Below, piece by piece: positions 38,607 to 47,031 of a stretch of DNA of 64,000 nt. Position 1 is the stretch's first letter, and each line of letters starts with the position of its first letter. The DNA lies in the NCBI GenBank assembly GCA_019358895.1, contig JAHHIG010000014.1:92285-156284 (forward strand), in the 5' to 3' direction. A program made the position numbers and the translations under genes. This DNA comes from Tildeniella nuda ZEHNDER 1965/U140 (GTDB lineage Bacteria > Cyanobacteriota > Cyanobacteriia > Leptolyngbyales > Leptolyngbyaceae). The notes below the pieces were generated by a model that saw only the letters and a program-made list of their open reading frames with translations, was not told where the DNA came from and ran no database searches.

Positions 38607-38886
38607 GGCTCAATCGTTGAAAAGAACTACATGGAACCAAAACGCCATATCTAGATTCTTACGGGGTAAGAACCTCTGCCCTTTTCAAGGATCGAGTAAT
38701 TTGCTAACCTGTCATTAATGGGCAGGTCGCAACCTATCCAACCGGGAAGGGCATATCGTTGATATGGTCGTTCTGGCTTTGACCAAAGCATCGAAGGCAC
38801 CAGGACTTCACCCGCCAAGACGATTTCCTGGTGTTTTCAAGCTTTAAAGGGCATGGGTTTTTAGAGTCTCCATCATCAAGTTGGGT
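38607..38886. promoter_or_regulatory. Promoter region of the initiator gene with inverted repeats
   Basis: The 280-bp gap upstream of the initiator gene holds two weak inverted repeats. One has arms ACCTG and CAGGT around CATTAATG (38707-38727). The other has 7-base arms CACCAGG and CCTGGTG (38798-38804, 38827-38833) with a long loop and TTTT after it on the plus strand. The first is a candidate operator. The second could be a weak terminator but has no plus-strand gene before it. Confidence 0.35.
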
Positions 38887-39078
38887 TTACTCGATTCCTT
38901 GTACGGAAAGCATTCCCCGAGCAATGCGCTCGATGAATTCGGAACGAGACAGAGAGAATGCAGCGGCTAACTCATCCAGCTTTTCAACTCCGGTGGGAGT
39001 GAGTGCAATCATGGTCGGCTTCTTGAGTTCCCCATAGAGCTGATCTCGCCCTTTCCGTTTCGGTTTTTGAGTCTCCAT
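38887..39078 (-). CDS. Small ribbon-helix-helix-like DNA-binding protein
   Basis: The 63-residue protein starts at METQKPKRKGRD. An upstream GTG in frame would add 12 residues. The basic N terminus is followed by MIALTPTGVEKLDELAAAFS and then SRSEFIERIARGML. A strand followed by two helices with Leu spacing and a Ser-Arg-Ser-Glu-Phe turn is typical of CopG/ParG-like ribbon-helix-helix regulators. The repeat array at 39252-39482 begins about 170 bp upstream of its start, which makes this protein the first candidate to bind that array. It lies between the initiator gene and a divergent gene. Confidence 0.6.
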   Translation of the reverse strand: METQKPKRKGRDQLYGELKKPTMIALTPTGVEKLDELAAAFSLSRSEFIERIARGMLSVQGIE

Positions 39079-39251
39079 AGCTGCGGTTACTAATCTTATA
39101 TAAGAAATTACCACGGACTGCCAAGAATAATAGACCAGAACTATCCACTTGGATAAAGTTGTTCCTCAGGCACGCAATAATCTCAAATTTCTACTGCTCG
39201 AAGCGTTACCAGAGAAATCTCATTATTGTGGGTTAGAACCCGATCACTGGA

Positions 39252-39482
39252 CTTCAAAGCTCTGAACAGGCACCTTGAAGCATGATGCCTGGACTTCCAA
39301 GCCCGGAACTTGACCTTCAAAATCTAATTTTTGGACTTCCGAGCCTGAAGCTTCCACTTCCAAGCTCGGAACTTGGAGTCTGGAGGTCGAAATTTGCACT
39401 CTTAAGCTCGGAGCTTGTCTTTCAGAACCCGAAGCTTGCTCTTTAGAACCTAGATCATGTGGTTTGGAACTCGAAAATTACA
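39252..39482. repeat. Array of 11 degenerate repeats at exact 21-bp period
   Basis: Eleven consecutive 21-bp units fill this intergenic stretch without insertions or deletions. The consensus is about CTTCnAAGCyCGGAACTTGnn. Well-conserved units are 39294-39314, 39357-39377 and 39399-39419. Several units are themselves near-palindromic (AAGCT, three bases, AGCTT at 39399-39419). All reading frames contain stops, so it is not coding. A 21-bp period equals two DNA turns, putting each unit on the same helix face, which fits cooperative binding of a small dimeric protein. Confidence 0.8.
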
Positions 39483-39555
39483 GTAAAAAATAACCATTTC
39501 TGAGAATTTTTGTGCTATCGCTGTATCAAGTCATAGCCCTACCGTCATCTGCCCT

Positions 39556-41682
39556 ATGAAAGCCAGTGAAGTTTTGAGACGCTACGCTGCCGGAGAACGA
39601 GACTTTCGCCGCATTGACCTACGGGGGCAGTCGTTTAAAGGACAGGATCTCTCAGGCGCAGACTTCAGCGAGGCAGATATCCGGGGAACAAACTTCACCA
39701 ATACGATTCTAAAAGGGACAAACTTCAATAATGCGAAGGCGGGTGTGCAAAAACGCTGGTGGTGGATACAACAGGGGCTTGCATTTATAGTGTCTGCCCT
39801 AGCTGGAATCTTATCTGTATTTCCAGGCGCAACCATTGGAACTTTTCTTTCCGACAATAGTTTGGATAGACAAACCTATTTCATCGCCGGAATCGTCGCC
39901 TTAGGATTGATGATAATCACATTTATTACTATTGCACGTCAGGGCTTCATAGCTAGAACATTCAGCACAATTTCGATAGCTTTTGGTTTTGCTTTTACTG
40001 GCTTTATCGCTGTCAATTTTGCTTTCACTGGATCTGTCGCTGCCGTCCTTACCTTTGCCTTCTCTGTTGTGGTAAGTAGCGTTATCGCTTTTGTTAGCGC
40101 TTTCAGTTTTGCTGGTGCTTTTGCTGGTGCTTTTGCTGGATCTGTCACCGTCGCTTTTACTGTCGCTGGCGTTGTCGCTTTTACTGTCAATATAGCCATC
40201 ACTGTTGCTTTTGTTATAGCTTTTTCCATCGTAAATTTTCTATTCGGCACCTATTGTAGTCGTCGCGCCTTTAAGGGCGACGGAAAATTTTCGATTGTCC
40301 GTACCTTTGGGGTTGCCTTTCGTACAACTGGGGGCACATCCTTCTGTGGTGCCGATCTCACCCATGTCAATTTCAATCATGCCATCCTAAAAAGCACGAA
40401 CTTTATGAACACATGGAAAAAAGATCGTCAGGGAAAGCGATTGGAAAGCCAAACGGTTTTAAATTGGGTCAATTGGCAAGCGGCTAAAAAGCTGGACTAT
40501 GCCAGAGTTGGCAATTCTATCCTAACAAACCCTGCTGTGCGTGAGTTACTTGTTACCCGCAATGGCTACAAGAAATCCTATATTGATGCCAATCTCCGCG
40601 CCACGAACCTGGATGGGGTCAATTTGGAACATGCAAACCTAACTTGGGCGGATTTGACCTGTGCCACACTGCATCATGCCAATCTGAAAGATACCAATCT
40701 AACCGAAAGCCTTGTTCTCGATACGGACTTCAGCGGAGCAACTCTCACTGGATCTTGTCTGGAAGCCTGGAATATTGACCACAATACTAAACTCGATAAC
40801 GTGGATTGCCAATACGTCTACCTGTTGCGGAACCAGCAAGAACGTCGCCCTAGCAGCGGTGATTTTGCTCCCGGAGAATTCACCAAGCTGTTTCAAGAAG
40901 TCCTCAGCACCGTCGATCTGATCTTTCGTAATGGCGTGGATTGGAGAGCATTCGTGGCTGCCTTCCAGCAAGTGCAGGTGGAAAATGAAGACACTCCACT
41001 GGAAATTCAGAGCATCGAAAACAAAGGGGATGGCGTGGTGGTGGTGCGAGTCAGCGTACCGACAGACACCAATAAGGAAAAAATCCACAGTGAGTTTAAT
41101 CAGCAGTATGAGCTTGCTCTTAAAGCGCTGGAGGCAAGGTATCAGGCAGAGTTGCAAGCCAAAGAAGGCGAAATTTCCCGTTACCGCGAAGATAGTGCCA
41201 ATATGTGGGAGGTGATTAAGTTACAGGCAAAGAAACCAATTCATGTACAGGCGATCGCAGAGGTAAAGACTATGAGCAATAGTAATGACAGTAGTCAGAC
41301 TGTGAATATTGGTGGCAATGTCACTGGCTCAACCATCAACTTGGGCGCAATCAGTGGCAATGTCACCAACGCCATTAATCAGTTACCTGAAACCTCTAAC
41401 CCCGATCAGCCGGATCTGAAGCAGCTTTTGATACAACTGAAGGAAGTGATCGAAGCTGACCCTGACTTACCCGATGCTGACAAAGCCGATTTGCTAGAAC
41501 AGGTGCAAAACTTGGCAGAGGCAAAGCAAACCGAGGAACCAGCACAGAAAGAAGGGCTGGCGCGAAGAGCAAAGAAAATGTTTGAAGCGACGCTGAAGAG
41601 CCTTCCTGATACTGCCAAGATCGTAGAGGCAAGTAGCAAGCTGTTGCCATTGATCCTGAAAGCTCTTGGATTTCCTGTGTAG
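39556..41682 (+). CDS. Membrane pentapeptide-repeat protein
   Basis: The 708-residue protein has an N-terminal pentapeptide-repeat block (about 20-60, with FSEADIRGTNFTNTILKG). A long hydrophobic part (about 70-230) follows, with an unusual Phe-Ala-Gly-rich stretch that repeats GAFAGAFAGSV-like units. A second pentapeptide block is at about 265-420 (SGATLTGSCL, DANLRATNLDGVNLEHANLT). The C-terminal part carries a coiled-coil region and the stretch INLGAISGNVTNAINQLPE seen in other cyanobacterial pentapeptide proteins. It lies downstream of the 21-bp repeat array, which may control it. Function is unknown. Confidence 0.75.
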   Translation: MKASEVLRRYAAGERDFRRIDLRGQSFKGQDLSGADFSEADIRGTNFTNTILKGTNFNNAKAGVQKRWWWIQQGLAFIVSALAGILSVFPGATIGTFLSDNSLDRQTYFIAGIVALGLMIITFITIARQGFIARTFSTISIAFGFAFTGFIAVNFAFTGSVAAVLTFAFSVVVSSVIAFVSAFSFAGAFAGAFAGSVTVAFTVAGVVAFTVNIAITVAFVIAFSIVNFLFGTYCSRRAFKGDGKFSIVRTFGVAFRTTGGTSFCGADLTHVNFNHAILKSTNFMNTWKKDRQGKRLESQTVLNWVNWQAAKKLDYARVGNSILTNPAVRELLVTRNGYKKSYIDANLRATNLDGVNLEHANLTWADLTCATLHHANLKDTNLTESLVLDTDFSGATLTGSCLEAWNIDHNTKLDNVDCQYVYLLRNQQERRPSSGDFAPGEFTKLFQEVLSTVDLIFRNGVDWRAFVAAFQQVQVENEDTPLEIQSIENKGDGVVVVRVSVPTDTNKEKIHSEFNQQYELALKALEARYQAELQAKEGEISRYREDSANMWEVIKLQAKKPIHVQAIAEVKTMSNSNDSSQTVNIGGNVTGSTINLGAISGNVTNAINQLPETSNPDQPDLKQLLIQLKEVIEADPDLPDADKADLLEQVQNLAEAKQTEEPAQKEGLARRAKKMFEATLKSLPDTAKIVEASSKLLPLILKALGFPV

Positions 41683-41818
41683 CACTACGATCTTCACAAT
41701 GTAAGTTTGACCGCATCACGTAAAGATATTGGGGTTTTTGTCGTTGATTTCGAGAAGACCCAAATAACCAGCTACCGCTGTGTCAAGCCGATTTATGGAT
41801 GACATTAGCGGAGTCGTA

Positions 41819-43192
41819 ATGATGCAAACCCTTCCTGCTTCCTCCCCGGCTGGCTCTTTCCCCTTTCAACTGACTGAGCAACAGCGTCAAGCTCTGGATG
41901 CAATGTGGACGTTCCTGCAATCGGCTGTCACGGCTGCCCTGTTTCTTTTAGTTGGCTTTGCTGGCACAGGAAAATCAACGATCGTGTTTCAATTAGTCAA
42001 AGTTCTGGTTAGCCAGGGGAAACGGGTGGTTCTGACCGCCCCCACCAATAAGGCTGTTGGTGTGTTGCAACGCATGGCTCTAGAAAACGGGGTGACTGGC
42101 GTAGACTTCTTCACGATTCATCAATTGCTGGGACTGGGCATGGTTTCCAGAGGTAACGAAAAAGTGCTGGCACCGACTGGAACGTCATACATTGGGCTGT
42201 TCGATGTTGTATTCATTGATGAGTGTTCCATGATTGGAGAGCAGCTCTGGCACTGGATTGAGGAAGCATCCAAAAGAACATCAACGTGGCATCCGCTGAA
42301 AATAATTCTGATGGGCGATCCGGCTCAGCTTAACCCGGTGAATGAAGGGCGATCGCCAGCCTTTAACATCACCAATAAAGCTGTGTTGACTCAAGTGGTG
42401 CGCCAGGGCACAGATAGTCCGCTGTTGGAATTTATCACGGCTTGCCGTTATTCAGTGACGAAGAGCAAAGCGCCCTTTGAGCCATTTGCAAAGTATCTAC
42501 CAGATAAGAGTAACGGTTCATTGCTGGTAAAACGGCGATCGCTCCTCAAATATGCCTTCAAGAAAATCTCTGGCGAGTTTACCCAGAACCCTGATTGCTT
42601 CAGAATTCTAAGCTGGACAAACGCGCAAGTGGATTACTATAACCAGAAGATCCGCAACCATCTGTATGGTAAGGCTACCACTCGGTTTATTCCCGGTGAA
42701 CGGCTGATCACGCGCGATCCGGTTTTAGCTCCTGATGGTAAAACGATTATCCTCTCCACTTCAACGGAGTTCACGATTCAGGAGTTTTCAGAAGATCGCT
42801 ACAGCAATTACAAAGCCTGGAGGTTAAAGGTTGCAACCGATGATGGTGTCACACGTCAAATCTATGCTTTGCATGAAGATGAGCAGAACCGATTTGATGT
42901 AGAAGCTCGTCGGCTGATGGCGATCGCCAAACGTAATCCATTCCTATGGCGCGATTATTATCACCATTTAGAACAGTTTGCTAATGTGCGAAATTGCTTT
43001 GCCATTACGGTTCACAATAGCCAGGGGAGTACGTTTCTAGAAGGTGGTGTCGATGGACAGGATCTAAGTAAACGGCTTACCCCTGAGCGTGGTGATACGG
43101 CAAAAGACTTGTTGGCAAAGGTGAGGGAGCACAATCGCTTATGGTATGTCGGAGCCAGCCGTGCTCGGTGTCGGATTCTGGTTGTGCCATAG
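41819..43192 (+). CDS. Dda/RecD-like superfamily 1 helicase
   Basis: This 5'-3' helicase of about 457 residues has motif I GFAGTGKSTIVFQ. Motif II is VVFIDECSMIGEQ, motif III ILMGDPAQLNPV, and the final motifs are TVHNSQGSTFLEGG and LWYVGASRAR. The start at 41819 is chosen because GGAG lies about 8 bases ahead. Upstream GTG and ATG codons in frame have none. Its family is the T4 Dda-type group used at replication forks. It is followed by the clamp gene, with a repeat-rich gap between them, and it belongs to the replisome set. All motifs look intact. Confidence 0.88.
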   Translation: MMQTLPASSPAGSFPFQLTEQQRQALDAMWTFLQSAVTAALFLLVGFAGTGKSTIVFQLVKVLVSQGKRVVLTAPTNKAVGVLQRMALENGVTGVDFFTIHQLLGLGMVSRGNEKVLAPTGTSYIGLFDVVFIDECSMIGEQLWHWIEEASKRTSTWHPLKIILMGDPAQLNPVNEGRSPAFNITNKAVLTQVVRQGTDSPLLEFITACRYSVTKSKAPFEPFAKYLPDKSNGSLLVKRRSLLKYAFKKISGEFTQNPDCFRILSWTNAQVDYYNQKIRNHLYGKATTRFIPGERLITRDPVLAPDGKTIILSTSTEFTIQEFSEDRYSNYKAWRLKVATDDGVTRQIYALHEDEQNRFDVEARRLMAIAKRNPFLWRDYYHHLEQFANVRNCFAITVHNSQGSTFLEGGVDGQDLSKRLTPERGDTAKDLLAKVREHNRLWYVGASRARCRILVVP

Positions 43193-43195
43193 GAT

Positions 43196-43328
43196 TTTTA
43201 CTTAGGGAATGCTTTCAGACAGAATCACCTCAAAGTATTCCCTAAGTAAAACCAACTGCCAGAAGCCACATAGCGGATTCACCCATGATGATCTGCTTCC
43301 AACAACCTTGCTTACTTAGGGAATACTT
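43196..43328. promoter_or_regulatory. Repeat cluster upstream of dnaN (inverted plus direct copy)
   Basis: Three copies of TTACTTAGGGAATRCTT occur here. Two form an inverted repeat (43196-43210 and 43237-43251 as perfect 15-bp arms, then one mismatch and four more pairs). The third is direct (43312-43328), and a weaker reverse copy lies near 43351. The pair starts 3 bp after the helicase stop. The hairpin ends in A-runs rather than T-runs, so an operator for the dnaN promoter is more likely than a terminator. Confidence 0.6.
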
Positions 43329-43463
43329 AACGGCGTTTTGGCTTCACACTATACCCTAAGAGATTTAAGCATTCTACCAAGAAGCTTGAGTCATAGGTCT
43401 TTGGCATTTTTCATCTGCTAACGCAGGCATCCTTCGACGACCATTCAATCAGAGACACTGATT

Positions 43464-44963
43464 ATGACTCAAGCATTACAACGATCGAGGGGCAAGACTG
43501 CAAAGCAAAAAAAGCAGGCTGAGCAACCGACTTCTGAAGCTGCGATCGCACAGCGTATCCCCAGAAAACTCACTTCTCTGGAGCAATCTACCGACGCACC
43601 AGAGGCGATTGAAGCGGAAACAACAGTCGAGGAGCCTGAAAATTCTGCTGAGCCTAAAGTATCGGCAGAGCCTGTGCCCAAGAAGTCAGCGAGAAAACGG
43701 GCAGCTCGATCGCAGCCAAAGGACACACCTGCAACGGAACAAGGGATGCAGGTGATTTGTTCGCAGAGTCAGTTTCATGATGCGCTGGCGATCGCAAGTT
43801 GTGCTGCCCCAGCAAAACCTAACCATCCAGTATTGGCAAATGTATTGGTAGTGGCAGATGCTAAAGCCCAACAGGTTCATCTGACTGTAACCGACTTAGC
43901 AATGACGATTCAGGCAAGCTTTGAGGCACAGGTGCTTTTGGGCAGTGAAATTACAGCACCTGTTGAGATGCTTTCAGGGATGGTCAAACAGTTTCCAGCA
44001 GGTAGCATCACGCTCAACAGTCAGGTGCAGGTCACAAAGCCAGCGTCGGAAGAGGAGCAACTGACTAAGACTTGCTCCATTACGCTGTCGGATGCTGATG
44101 GGAAGTATGAGATTCGAGGGATTCCGGCTGAGGAATTTCCGCCCATTGCAACACTCAAAGCGGCTCCAGTTTCCCTACCGACCAATGTGTTGAGAGAAGG
44201 ACTGAAAGGGGTGCTGTACGCGATTAGCACGGATGAAACCAAGCGTATTTTGACAGGTGTTTATATTCAGATTGGGCAAAATGCCCTGAAATTCATTGCA
44301 ACAGACGGTCATCGAGTGGCGATCGCAGAATTATCAACAGAGGGCGCTGGTAGAAAACGACGTAAGCGATCAGGAGCCGATGAACATACCCAGTTTCCGA
44401 TTTCCGGCAAAGCGCTGAAGGAACTGATTCGTAACCTGGCTGATTCTGTTGACTCGATTCAACTGCTGTACGATGCGGAAGCAACCCGTGCTAGTTTTGC
44501 ATGGCAAGACGTTATTTTGAGCTGCCAGTGCATTGAAGGGCAATATCCAGACTGTGAGCAACTGTTGGCACGCTACAGTTTTGACCAGGAAGTGGTGCTG
44601 GAGAAATCAGGACTCCTCAAAGCGTTGGAACGGTTATCGGTGCTGACCGACAAGAAAGAGAGAGGAATTCAGTTTCGCTTTGATGGAACGGCACAACAGA
44701 TTCACCTCTCCATCGAGCGAGAATTTGGCAAAGGCGATGAAACCATCACTGCTCATATTCCCGCAGATATGACATTGGATATCCAATTCAATCTTAAATA
44801 TCTGGGAGAAGCGGTTAAAGCGATTCCCAGTACTGGGATCAAGATGCATTTGAAGCAACCGGATTACCCGGTAATGCTGGTTCCGGCTGGAGATTTCAAC
44901 AATCCGGAGCTAGAGATGGACATGCGCCACTTTCTCTTTCCCCTGTATAAGCAACCAGAGTAA
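43464..44963 (+). CDS. dnaN: DNA polymerase sliding clamp (beta subunit)
   Basis: The 499-residue protein is a DnaN ring clamp. A long non-conserved Lys/Ala/Glu-rich N-terminal tail (about 1-94) precedes MQVICSQSQFHDALAIASCA, the start of domain 1. FIATDGHRVAIAELS marks domain 2, and PVMLVPAG near the C terminus matches the last strand. The usual MPMRL end is replaced by a longer tail ending in FLFPLYKQPE. An ATG at 43746 would give a standard-length clamp, so the tail may be untranslated or may be a localisation tail. It lies in the replisome region together with dnaX and holA; the clamp would serve the plasmid polymerase. Confidence 0.9.
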   Translation: MTQALQRSRGKTAKQKKQAEQPTSEAAIAQRIPRKLTSLEQSTDAPEAIEAETTVEEPENSAEPKVSAEPVPKKSARKRAARSQPKDTPATEQGMQVICSQSQFHDALAIASCAAPAKPNHPVLANVLVVADAKAQQVHLTVTDLAMTIQASFEAQVLLGSEITAPVEMLSGMVKQFPAGSITLNSQVQVTKPASEEEQLTKTCSITLSDADGKYEIRGIPAEEFPPIATLKAAPVSLPTNVLREGLKGVLYAISTDETKRILTGVYIQIGQNALKFIATDGHRVAIAELSTEGAGRKRRKRSGADEHTQFPISGKALKELIRNLADSVDSIQLLYDAEATRASFAWQDVILSCQCIEGQYPDCEQLLARYSFDQEVVLEKSGLLKALERLSVLTDKKERGIQFRFDGTAQQIHLSIEREFGKGDETITAHIPADMTLDIQFNLKYLGEAVKAIPSTGIKMHLKQPDYPVMLVPAGDFNNPELEMDMRHFLFPLYKQPE

Positions 44964-44981
44964 GCTGTTGTATCTATTATG

Positions 44982-45008
44982 CTCATCCTGGAGTCTTCTC
45001 CGGATGAG
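44982..45008. terminator. Stem-loop after dnaN
   Basis: Seven-base arms CTCATCC and GGATGAG, with two further G:C pairs inside after a bulge, lie 18 bp after the dnaN stop. No T-run follows, so termination is uncertain. Confidence 0.35.
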
Positions 45009-45130
45009 TAACGTTCTTGGCTATTCGGAACATACCCTGCTTCAACCAACCAAGCCCAGCAGGTGCTGATGACGAGCAGATTCGCCAAATGTGGCTTTTA
45101 GCTTAGAAGGATTTCATCGGGGCATGAGTC

Positions 45131-45184
45131 TTATATCCTTAAGGTCTCGAAGTAGACGAGGTTATTGGGTTCTTCAGGCAAGAC
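45131..45184 (-). pseudogene. Remnant of the 3' end of a GNAT gene
   Basis: Read on the minus strand, this stretch encodes Pro-Glu-Glu-Pro, Asn-Asn, then LVYFETLRI and a stop. It matches the C terminus of the GNAT gene at 50853-51335 (PEEPDHLVYFETLRI). The bases at 45134-45178 and 50865-50909 agree at 40 of 45 positions with no gap. It has no start and no upstream domain. It acts as a direct repeat flanking the CAP-STAND island. Confidence 0.65.
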
Positions 45185-45207
45185 TGACCACTACTTGAAT
45201 CAATTCT

Positions 45208-47031
45208 TCAATTTTTCTCTAGAAATCCTCCAGCGTAGGTGATGTCACACATGAAGCGAAGATATTCATGCTGACCGCAGGCAACACCCACGACTTGAAA
45301 ATCTGGGTTAAAAGGATTATCTCGTTCACCTGCTTTTCGCAAACCGTCTCTCGTGAGAAATTCCATAACGGCAACTCTAGCTTCAGGAACTGCTGTTCCT
45401 ACTGTAGACGGATCATAATAGGAAATATTTTCACCCTCTACACATCCAACAGAACCACGGCGACGTAACCTGTACTCATAGCCCTTACCGTCATCGCCAG
45501 TATGTCCAAAATTCTTACTAATTTTTCCTTGGTATTCTACATGATCTCGGCTAGCTCTAGACATACCTGTAGAGACACTGAAGGCAGGCAAAGATTGCTT
45601 CGATTGAACAAAATCGATAGCTTCATCCACAGCACGAATTCTTTTATCAGTAGGGATCAGCGGTTCACCATTGAGTTTTAACCAATTTTTATGGAAGTAT
45701 TGTTTCTGTGACTCAAGAAGCTTTGCATAACCCCCAGGATTAGTACGCGCAAGATTTATCTCGTTAATAACGCCTTTCTCTAGTGCTGAGAGATTAGTAG
45801 GAGGGCGACCTGATACTCCTAAAGCTTGTCGATGTTGTTTCAGTTGTTCAGCTATGCTATCAGAAACTGACTTTGGAGTTTCGGGAGATGACCAATAAGC
45901 TGCATTGAGAAACTTCAACATTTCACAGGTATTAGCTTCTTTCCCAACGTTTATGGAATCCACTTTTCCACCTGGGTAAGAAAACTTTTGTCCTTCCTTA
46001 ACCTGTGCTCCTTTTGGGTTTTCTTTTGATTTTACTAAAATGTCGCCTTCAAAGGCTTCGATGCTCACATTTTCAGTGAGAATTGGTTTCCAATCCCATG
46101 TACAGCTCCATGATCCCGGTGTATTTCCAGATCCAGATGGAGTGTCTCTAACTATGCATTTATATCTATAGTTGTAACGATTATCTACGTTTTCAGTTGT
46201 AGTAGACATTGGACTCCATACACATTCTCGTACAGCTCCAGATGGAGTGTTCTCAGTCGTGCATTTCCATCTACATGTTTGTGCAGATCCAGCAGAGTTC
46301 TTGGTAGCACACTCAAAATCATAATTATCAGGTCGGACATCCCGATAATTAGCATAGTCATAACTAGTAGATATATTGCTAGAAGTTCGGAGTAGTGTTT
46401 GTCCTTTTGCAGGACTGATCGCTAGATTATCATCTCCCTGCTTATCAGAGTTTTGCTTGTTGCCCAGTCCAATAATGCTAGCCGCTCTTTCAACAGGTTT
46501 TGGTAAATGAGAGAGAGTCTTACTTGAGGAATGCTCTATACGAAGAATATCATTTTCACCAGCATCACGAATACCATCCCTACTAGCACTACAAGCTCTA
46601 CCACCTTTTCCGCTCCATGCAATTATAAAATGTCCTTGAATTTGACAGGGGAAAGTATAAGTGCCTTTATCGTAAGTTTGAATTATGACTCCTTTATACT
46701 TTTCGTCAGGCGTTACAAATCCAAAGGATGCCGAGTAATCTTTAGTTGGTACAGATAAAGAGCCTCCATTCTTCATTTCTACCCCTTTCGCAACACCTAT
46801 ACCTCTATCTTTAGGGTGTCGATGTATCCAAAAATCACTTCTACTTCCTTGAAAATTAATCACACGAGCCGCTGAAGGTGGATCAGCCAGACTCTTTATA
46901 CTTATTACAGTTAACAGTAAAAGAGTACATAGTATAACCGTATGATATCTAGAAAAATGGGGAAAACATAATCTTGCAATAAGAGATCTAAAAGACAAGA
47001 TAGTAATCTCTAAAAATCTAATTATCTTCAT
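45208..47031 (-). CDS. Secreted CAP-domain protein
   Basis: The 607-residue protein has a signal anchor (about residues 30-47) and a C-terminal CAP/SCP domain (about 440-600). It holds VINEINLARTNPGGYAKL, a middle RASRDHVEYQ segment, and FGHTGDDG with later GENISYYD. The His and Glu of the CAP pocket seem present. Between them lie two Cys-rich repeats (about 240-320) and a FecR-like EGDILVKS segment (about 330). It would act outside the cytoplasm. Its ATG overlaps the STAND gene stop by 14 bases, so both are co-translated, an unusual link between a cytoplasmic NTPase and a secreted protein. Confidence 0.75.
   Translation of the reverse strand: MKIIRFLEITILSFRSLIARLCFPHFSRYHTVILCTLLLLTVISIKSLADPPSAARVINFQGSRSDFWIHRHPKDRGIGVAKGVEMKNGGSLSVPTKDYSASFGFVTPDEKYKGVIIQTYDKGTYTFPCQIQGHFIIAWSGKGGRACSASRDGIRDAGENDILRIEHSSSKTLSHLPKPVERAASIIGLGNKQNSDKQGDDNLAISPAKGQTLLRTSSNISTSYDYANYRDVRPDNYDFECATKNSAGSAQTCRWKCTTENTPSGAVRECVWSPMSTTTENVDNRYNYRYKCIVRDTPSGSGNTPGSWSCTWDWKPILTENVSIEAFEGDILVKSKENPKGAQVKEGQKFSYPGGKVDSINVGKEANTCEMLKFLNAAYWSSPETPKSVSDSIAEQLKQHRQALGVSGRPPTNLSALEKGVINEINLARTNPGGYAKLLESQKQYFHKNWLKLNGEPLIPTDKRIRAVDEAIDFVQSKQSLPAFSVSTGMSRASRDHVEYQGKISKNFGHTGDDGKGYEYRLRRRGSVGCVEGENISYYDPSTVGTAVPEARVAVMEFLTRDGLRKAGERDNPFNPDFQVVGVACGQHEYLRFMCDITYAGGFLEKN

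Noticed and set aside
39252..39482. Repeat array as a CRISPR array
   Set aside because: Units are contiguous with no unique spacers, are degenerate, and no cas gene is present
43196..43251. Inverted repeat after the helicase gene as a terminator
   Set aside because: The second arm ends in an A-run, and a third copy exists nearby, which favours an operator
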